From assembly GCA_034435395.1 (NCBI GenBank), contig DAOTXK010000348.1, forward strand, positions 1 through 18,350: DNA of 18,350 nucleotides, read 5' to 3'. The DNA is from DAOTXK01 sp034435395. Lineage in GTDB: Bacteria > Chloroflexota > Anaerolineae > Aggregatilineales > Ch27. How positions within the stretch are numbered: position 1 is the stretch's first letter; every line of letters begins with the position of its first letter. Position numbers and translations under genes: made by a program. This document shows, piece after piece, positions 14,329 through 18,350 of this stretch. The notes under the pieces were generated by a model that was not told the DNA's origin, searched no databases, and saw only the letters and a program-made list of their open reading frames with translations.

Positions 14329-14359
14329 GCGCCGGCGGGAATCGGTCAGGAGCGTGGTG

Positions 14360-15685
14360 ATGCCGATACTCAAGCGCTTGGACGAAGACGGTCGAGGGGA
14401 AAGGCGGGAAAAATCGAAGCCGCCACCCCGGCCAACGCCGGAAATCATCAAGGGCAGGCCGGGACGCCCCAGCATTTCCATGCGGGCGCTGCAAGAGCGT
14501 ATCGAGGCCCAGTTGCAGGCGGAGATCGGACAGCGCGCCGATATTCTGCTGGAGGCGCAGGATGAAGCGGCTCGACGGCAGATCGTCCGTGAGGCGGGCG
14601 AATATGTGCTGGCCATTGAGGCCGTCCCTTTGACTGCCGACGAAAGAACCGCGCTGTTCGACGCCGTGTATCGCAACATCTTTTCCTTTGGCCCGCTGGA
14701 TGCGTTTGTGGCCGATGACACTGTCACGGAGCTGATGATTGACGGTTATGACGCCGTCTATATCCGTCGCCAGATGGGCGAGCCGGAACGGGTGCCTTCC
14801 TACTTCGAGGATCCCGCTCACCTGCAGCGGATCGTTGAACGGATCGTGACCGGGGCCGGGGGGCAGCTCTGGGAGGGCCAGCCGTTTATCGAGGTCGGCC
14901 TGAACATGTTGGGGCGTCCCGTGCGGCTGAGTCTGGTCTGCCCACCGCTCAGCCCGGTGTTGCATGTGGACCTGCGCCTGCACCCGCACGAGATGACGAC
15001 GATGGAGAGCTTGCGGGCGCGGGGAACCGTCACCGAGGCTGACGAAGTGCTGCTCCTGGCCCTGGCGCGCAGTCCCTACGGCGCGCTGATTGTGTCGGAT
15101 GTGGGCGGCGGGAAGACCACTCTGGTGGAGGCTCTGCTGCCTCATCTGCCTGATCCGGCCTCCTGCTGGCTGGTGGAGCGGGCAGCAGAGGTGCGTCCCC
15201 CACCGGCGTGCAACCGTCGGCAGGCCCTTCCAGCAACCGAGACCGCTCCCGGCATCGGCTTCGCGGATCGGATCGCGGAGGCGCTGGATCAATCGCCCGC
15301 GACGCTCATTCTGGACGAGCTTCGTGGGGACGAAGCGGGACCGCTGTGGCGGGCGCTGTCCATGCCGGAGGGACCGCGCTGCCTGCTGGTGTTGCGCAGC
15401 AGCCCCGATCCCAGGCGTCTGCGTAATGCCTTCAGCATCCTGATCCGCAAAGGGCAGCCGGGCCTTCCCCAGGAGGCCATCAATCAGGCCCTGCTGGAGC
15501 GCCTGCCGTTTGTGATCACCACCGTGGTCGAAGCGGGGCGCATGCGCGTGACCGGGATCGGCGAGTGGGCCGCCGATGAGGAGAGCGGCGAAGCCACCCT
15601 GTGGCCGCTGATCCGGAATGGCGAGAAGACCGGCCGCCGTCCGCGCCACAGGCTGGCCGTTGACGAAGGTTTCTGGGGAGCCTGA
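14360..15685 (+). CDS. Divergent CpaF/TadA-like secretion ATPase
   Basis: The 441-residue protein follows the CpaF/TadA plan. A charged N-terminal arm comes first, then FSFGPLDAFVADDTVTELMI and YDAVYIRRQMGEPE, the typical N-terminal domain, and then a RecA-like core. The phosphate loop SDVGGGKTT (S246-T254) keeps GKTT but lacks the leading GGTGSG. The Walker-B-like LILDELRGDEAG starts at 316 and matches the family's GExRGxEA. The histidine box (TGHxGSxxTxHA) expected next is gone; CLLVLRSSPDPRRLRNAF stands in its place. It may bind ATP without normal motor activity, or may be a specialised member. ATG 14360 is preferred to the GTG codons at 14354 and 14357, because AGGAG at 14348-14352 then has seven-base spacing. 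No pilin, TadB/TadC or prepilin-peptidase gene is nearby. It overlaps nothing and converges on mtnA with 11 bases between stops. Confidence 0.8.
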   Translation: MPILKRLDEDGRGERREKSKPPPRPTPEIIKGRPGRPSISMRALQERIEAQLQAEIGQRADILLEAQDEAARRQIVREAGEYVLAIEAVPLTADERTALFDAVYRNIFSFGPLDAFVADDTVTELMIDGYDAVYIRRQMGEPERVPSYFEDPAHLQRIVERIVTGAGGQLWEGQPFIEVGLNMLGRPVRLSLVCPPLSPVLHVDLRLHPHEMTTMESLRARGTVTEADEVLLLALARSPYGALIVSDVGGGKTTLVEALLPHLPDPASCWLVERAAEVRPPPACNRRQALPATETAPGIGFADRIAEALDQSPATLILDELRGDEAGPLWRALSMPEGPRCLLVLRSSPDPRRLRNAFSILIRKGQPGLPQEAINQALLERLPFVITTVVEAGRMRVTGIGEWAADEESGEATLWPLIRNGEKTGRRPRHRLAVDEGFWGA

Positions 15686-15696
15686 GGCGGCGCAGT

Positions 15697-16806
15697 CTAA
15701 CGGTCGGACGAAGGCGCTTCTTGCCGTTCAGGAGGCGTCTGCTGTTCCTGCGGGCTGTCTTCGGGTGTTTTCTCTCCGCGCACGGCGCGGGGCAGATTTT
15801 CCTCGAACGGCGGCAGCACGATGCCGTTTTCAGTGATGATGCCGGAGAGGTAACGGGCGGGCGTCACGTCAAAGGCTGGATTACGCGCCGGGTAATCGTC
15901 CGGCACAATCGCCTGGCCGAACGGCGCGCGGACCTCATCCGGGCTGCGCTCCTCAATCGGGATGTCCGCGCCGGACTGGATGGCCAGGTCGACGGTGGAG
16001 GTCGGCGCAACCGAGTAAAAGGGGATGCCGTTCTCGTAGGCCAGCACAGCGATCTGGTAGGTGCCGATCTTGTTGGCCACATCGCCGTTAGCGGCGATGC
16101 GGTCCGCGCCGACCAGCGCCAGGGTGATCTCGCCCTTTTGCATGTAGTGACCAGCGGCGGTATCGGGGATGATGTCGAAGCTGATGCCCAGTTGTTTAAG
16201 CTCCCAGGCGCTCAGCCGCGCCCCTTGCAGGCGTGGGCGGGTCTCGTCCAGCAGCACGTGAATCTTTTTGCCGGCTTCGTGCGCCGCCCGGATGACTCCC
16301 AGCGCTGTGCCGTAGTCCACCGTAGCCAGCGCGCCGGTGTTGCAGTGGTGAAGGATGGTGTCGCCATCCCGGACCAGCGCCGCCCCGTAAGCGCCCATCC
16401 GCCGATTGATAGCCACATCTTCGTCGGCTATCCGCTGCGCTTCCGTCAGCAGGGCGTCGCGCAGGGCCTGCGCGTTCTCGAAGCGGGTCTGGCGGGCGAG
16501 GGCCATCAGGCGGTCGACTGCCCAGGCCAGGTTGACGGCGGTTGGGCGCGCTTTCTTCAACAAGTCGGCGGCAGATGCCAGCTTTAGCAGGAAGCTGGTC
16601 GAGTCCAGCTCGCTGATCTGGCGGGCGGCCAGAGCCAGGCCGAAGGCCGCCGCCGCGCCAATGGCCGGCGCGCCGCGCACGGTCATATTGGTGATGGCTT
16701 CCGCCACGGCCTTATAATCGTCGCATTCGATGGGCGTCAATTCCCAGGGAAGTTGGCGCTGATCGATCATCCGCACTCGGCCATCATGCCATTCCACGGT
16801 GCGCAT
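15697..16806 (-). CDS. mtnA: Methylthioribose-1-phosphate isomerase
   Basis: The 369-residue enzyme converts 5-methylthioribose-1-phosphate to methylthioribulose-1-phosphate in methionine salvage. The catalytic Cys is C155 in HHCNTGALATVDYGTALG and the catalytic Asp is D235 in GADRIAANGD. Both are offset by five from the known Bacillus subtilis residues C160 and D240. TVRGAPAIG near the N terminus, NLAWAVDR and NKIGTYQIA are also family elements. A hydrophilic Pro/Glu/Gln-rich tail of about 25 residues after the last domain element is unusual. The frame is open to 16911, but the ATG at 16806 is chosen because AAGGAG precedes it and the promoter at 16856-16884 lies inside the longer version. 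No other methionine-salvage gene is adjacent. A paralogous role (ribose-1,5-bisphosphate isomerase) is less likely. Confidence 0.93.
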   Translation of the reverse strand: MRTVEWHDGRVRMIDQRQLPWELTPIECDDYKAVAEAITNMTVRGAPAIGAAAAFGLALAARQISELDSTSFLLKLASAADLLKKARPTAVNLAWAVDRLMALARQTRFENAQALRDALLTEAQRIADEDVAINRRMGAYGAALVRDGDTILHHCNTGALATVDYGTALGVIRAAHEAGKKIHVLLDETRPRLQGARLSAWELKQLGISFDIIPDTAAGHYMQKGEITLALVGADRIAANGDVANKIGTYQIAVLAYENGIPFYSVAPTSTVDLAIQSGADIPIEERSPDEVRAPFGQAIVPDDYPARNPAFDVTPARYLSGIITENGIVLPPFEENLPRAVRGEKTPEDSPQEQQTPPERQEAPSSDR

Positions 16807-16855
16807 GAAGACGCTCCTTGTCGGGGTCGGCACGGCAGACTCACCCTGCGCATGG

Positions 16856-16884
16856 AGTCTAGCGGTTAGTGGAAGTGCCGTCAA
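16856..16884 (-). promoter_or_regulatory. Promoter of mtnA
   Basis: On the minus strand TTGACG (16884-16879) is separated by exactly 17 bases from TAGACT (16861-16856). The start of transcription would be near 16849, giving a leader of about 43 bases, too short for a SAM riboswitch. Confidence 0.6.
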
Positions 16885-17007
16885 ACCGGCCTCTGGGCGG
16901 GGACACGGCATCGGTATTGGTGCGGGGCGTCTCCTGGCCGTTGGCTGATGGCTGCGGCAGACTGCTGGCGCTCCGCGCGCGGGAAGGGAGCCTCCGGTGG
17001 CTGGCGG

Positions 17008-17730
17008 TTACTGGGATACTGCGGCCAGAGATGCTTCAATCGCTGCCCGCAGGACGTCCGGCGGCACGCTGCCGGTCATCGGGTGCCCGTCATGTTCGAT
17101 CCAGGCTGGACGGCTGCTGCCCCGGCGGAGGAGCACCGCTGGCAGGTTTTTGACATCCAGGTTGATGGCGAGATCGACATTGCTTTGCAGCGCTTCCTGG
17201 TACCGCCCGGCGCTGTTGACGCACGACCACAGATCGGCGCTGTTAAGCCGGAGTTTCTCGGCGGCCTCTCGGATTCGGGCCTCGGAAAACGCCGAACGCC
17301 CATACGTCTGTTGCAGGCGCAGCAACTGGTCGTGCATCTCCCAGAATGCGTTCTGTTCCCCGGCACAGAGGGCCGCGCGGGCGGCGACTGGCGAGCCTAC
17401 CGGGTCCAGGCCAGCCAGGATGCGCACTTCCAGGCGAGCCTGCCCGGTGGTGATATACCGCTGGATGATATCCTGGATCGTGGTCTGGTAACTGGCACAG
17501 TGGGGGCAGGAGAAGTCCACGAATTCGACGATGGTAATGGGAGCGCTGAGGCTGCCCAACACCGGCGCGCCATCGCTGGTGACCCGGCGCGTCAGGCCGC
17601 TATAGGGGGATGGGGCCGCGGTGGCCGTGGCGGAGGCCAGCATACTGGCGATCAGAAGCGCGGCGGCCAGAATCAGCCCGGTGAGGATCGCGCCGGGGAG
17701 GATCAGTAACTGCTGTTGTCGCACGGTCAT
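17008..17730 (-). CDS. Exported DsbA-like thiol-disulfide protein
   Basis: The 240-residue protein has a positively charged start and a long hydrophobic segment (about residues 8-36) acting as signal anchor. A thioredoxin-fold domain of the DsbA/Fernandes type faces outside. The redox motif is CPHC (75-78) in VEFVDFSCPHC. The helical insert holds two more cysteines (ALCAGEQ and LWSCVNS), and the cis-proline loop is NLPAVLL. It likely oxidises or reshuffles disulfides in exported proteins. The frame opens at a TTG at 17748 without a ribosome site. ATG 17730 is preferred; its GGGGG Shine-Dalgarno lies in the loop of a hairpin (17735-17752). It is divergent from the nucleoside phosphorylase. No DsbB or VKOR partner is visible in the window. 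Confidence 0.85.
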   Translation of the reverse strand: MTVRQQQLLILPGAILTGLILAAALLIASMLASATATAAPSPYSGLTRRVTSDGAPVLGSLSAPITIVEFVDFSCPHCASYQTTIQDIIQRYITTGQARLEVRILAGLDPVGSPVAARAALCAGEQNAFWEMHDQLLRLQQTYGRSAFSEARIREAAEKLRLNSADLWSCVNSAGRYQEALQSNVDLAINLDVKNLPAVLLRRGSSRPAWIEHDGHPMTGSVPPDVLRAAIEASLAAVSQ

Positions 17731-17734
17731 TGTG

Positions 17735-17758
17735 GGTCTTGCCCCCAAGACCAGGTCT
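17735..17758. promoter_or_regulatory. Overlapping inverted repeats at the DsbA-like start
   Basis: GGTCTTG (17735-17741) and CAAGACC (17746-17752) form a perfect 7-bp stem around CCCC. The second arm also belongs to AGACC-A-GGTCT (17748-17758), an 11-base palindrome, so the two structures exclude each other. On the minus-strand RNA the first hairpin holds the GGGG Shine-Dalgarno in its loop, four bases before the ATG at 17730. It could be a translational control element of the DsbA-like gene or a DNA operator in the divergent gap. Confidence 0.45.
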
Positions 17759-17796
17759 GATCGCTGACAATCATTTACGTGCGGTCATCGGGGCTA

Positions 17797-17805
17797 TGCT
17801 ATACT
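17797..17805 (+). promoter_or_regulatory. Extended -10 promoter of the nucleoside phosphorylase
   Basis: TATACT (17800-17805) is preceded by TGC, an extended -10. The nearest -35-like sequence, TTTACG, is 20 bases upstream, too far for good spacing. The start of transcription would be near 17812, about 32 bases before the ATG. Confidence 0.55.
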
Positions 17806-17843
17806 GAATGAACCCCCTTGCCAAGTCCTGCCAGGAGGTCGTC

Positions 17844-18350
17844 ATGCGGGCAGTAGATGTGATCGCCAAAAAGCGGGATGGTGAAGAGTTGCTGACGGAA
17901 GAAATTCAGTGGTTCATAAATGCCTATACCCGCGGCGACGTGCCCGATTACCAGGCCGCGGCCTGGTTGATGGCCGTCTACATCCAGGGGATGAGCCGAC
18001 GGGAAACGGTTGACCTGACGATGGCGATGGCCCATTCCGGCGCAGTCCTGGACCTTTCCTCCATCACCGAATACGCGGTGGATAAACACTCTTCCGGGGG
18101 GGTTGGCGACAAGACTTCATTGGTGGTGCTGCCGCTGGTCGCTTCCTGCGGGGTAACGGTGGCCAAGATGAGCGGGCGCGGGCTGGGTTTCAGCGGCGGC
18201 ACGCTGGACAAGATGGAATCTATTGCCGGGTATCGGGCCGAACTCTCGTTGGAGGAATTCCTGGCCCAGGCCAGGGACCACCAGCTGGTGCTCTGTGGGC
18301 AGAGTGCCAATCTTGCGCCAGCGGACGGCCTGCTGTACGCCCTGCGCGAC
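17844..18350 (+). CDS. Pyrimidine-nucleoside/thymidine phosphorylase (partial, 3' end cut)
   Basis: The frame is open from ATG 17844 to the end of the window (169 residues, no stop reached). AGGAGG lies directly upstream at ideal spacing. The start MRAVDVIAKKRDGEELLTEE and the signatures KHSSGGVGDKTSL and MSGRGLGFSGGTLDKME are those of the bacterial pyrimidine-nucleoside phosphorylase/thymidine phosphorylase family. These enzymes split uridine, thymidine or deoxyuridine with phosphate into base and (deoxy)ribose-1-phosphate. KHSSGGVGDK forms part of the phosphate site. About 60% of a normal 430-residue protein is missing beyond the window. Broad-specificity Pdp versus strict DeoA cannot be told apart here; the N terminus looks more like the Bacillus Pdp type than the archaeal AMP phosphorylase. 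Confidence 0.93.
   Translation, partial: MRAVDVIAKKRDGEELLTEEIQWFINAYTRGDVPDYQAAAWLMAVYIQGMSRRETVDLTMAMAHSGAVLDLSSITEYAVDKHSSGGVGDKTSLVVLPLVASCGVTVAKMSGRGLGFSGGTLDKMESIAGYRAELSLEEFLAQARDHQLVLCGQSANLAPADGLLYALRD

Noticed and set aside
13399..14727. Long minus-strand open frame (442 codons) opposite pncB
   Set aside because: pncB on the other strand has full family motifs; the antisense translation shows none.
14315..15649. Long minus-strand open frame (444 codons) opposite the CpaF-like gene
   Set aside because: It is antisense to a protein with recognisable ATPase motifs, and its composition is that of a shadow frame.
16807..17007. SAM riboswitch upstream of mtnA
   Set aside because: The promoter leaves only about 43 bases of leader and no riboswitch-like stem arrangement is visible.
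15697..18350. Archaeal-type AMP salvage (AMP phosphorylase plus ribose-1,5-bisphosphate isomerase)
   Set aside because: The phosphorylase has the bacterial pyrimidine-nucleoside N terminus, MtnA has canonical Cys/Asp positions, and no RuBisCO gene is present.

Overview
The window is GC-rich (roughly 60% by eye) and densely coded on both strands, with good Shine-Dalgarno sites (AGGAG, GGAGG) in front of most genes. Several traits suggest an uncultured bacterium of the Chloroflexota, probably Anaerolineae-like: exported proteins with DUF4397-type repeats and bacterial SH3 domains, a stand-alone CpaF-like ATPase, an actinobacterial-type adenosine kinase next to a short-form S-adenosylhomocysteine hydrolase, and a SufR-like iron-sulfur regulator. 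This lineage is an inference from gene content, not a measured result. No tRNA, rRNA, CRISPR array, insertion sequence or phage gene was seen, and no gap between genes exceeds 300 bases. The largest gap (5143-5413) holds a terminator, a promoter, an operator candidate and a long leader.

Region by region. 13-795 (+) is a membrane-anchored SH3-like protein that converges on 811-1713 (-), a polytopic membrane protein resembling CPBP proteases without their catalytic residues. 1801-2079 (-) is a small winged-helix protein. 2201-5142 (-) is an iron-sulfur block. In transcription order it holds a SufR-like regulator, an A-type Fe-S carrier, a B12-binding radical SAM protein and a 68-residue unknown protein translationally coupled to it, closed by an intrinsic terminator. 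5414-10087 (-) carries two large exported proteins with DUF4397 repeats, one of them also with three SH3 domains. 10135-12577 (-) is ahcY preceded by adenosine kinase: the pair that removes S-adenosylhomocysteine and its adenosine product. On the plus strand pncB (12781-14328) is followed closely by a divergent CpaF-like ATPase (14360-15685). It converges on mtnA (15697-16806, -) of methionine salvage. The window ends with a DsbA-like exported thiol-disulfide protein (17008-17730, -) divergent from a pyrimidine-nucleoside phosphorylase that runs off the end (17844-18350, +).

The metabolic theme of the right half is recycling of methylation by-products and nucleosides: ahcY and adoK for SAH, mtnA for methylthioadenosine, pncB for nicotinate, and the phosphorylase for pyrimidine nucleosides. 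The left half is dominated by the iron-sulfur/radical SAM block and by cell-surface proteins. Five promoters share an extended -10 of the form TGn-TA(T/C)A(A/C)T. The least understood parts are the radical SAM plus 68-residue protein unit, the SufR-like operator, and the CpaF-like ATPase that has lost its histidine box.
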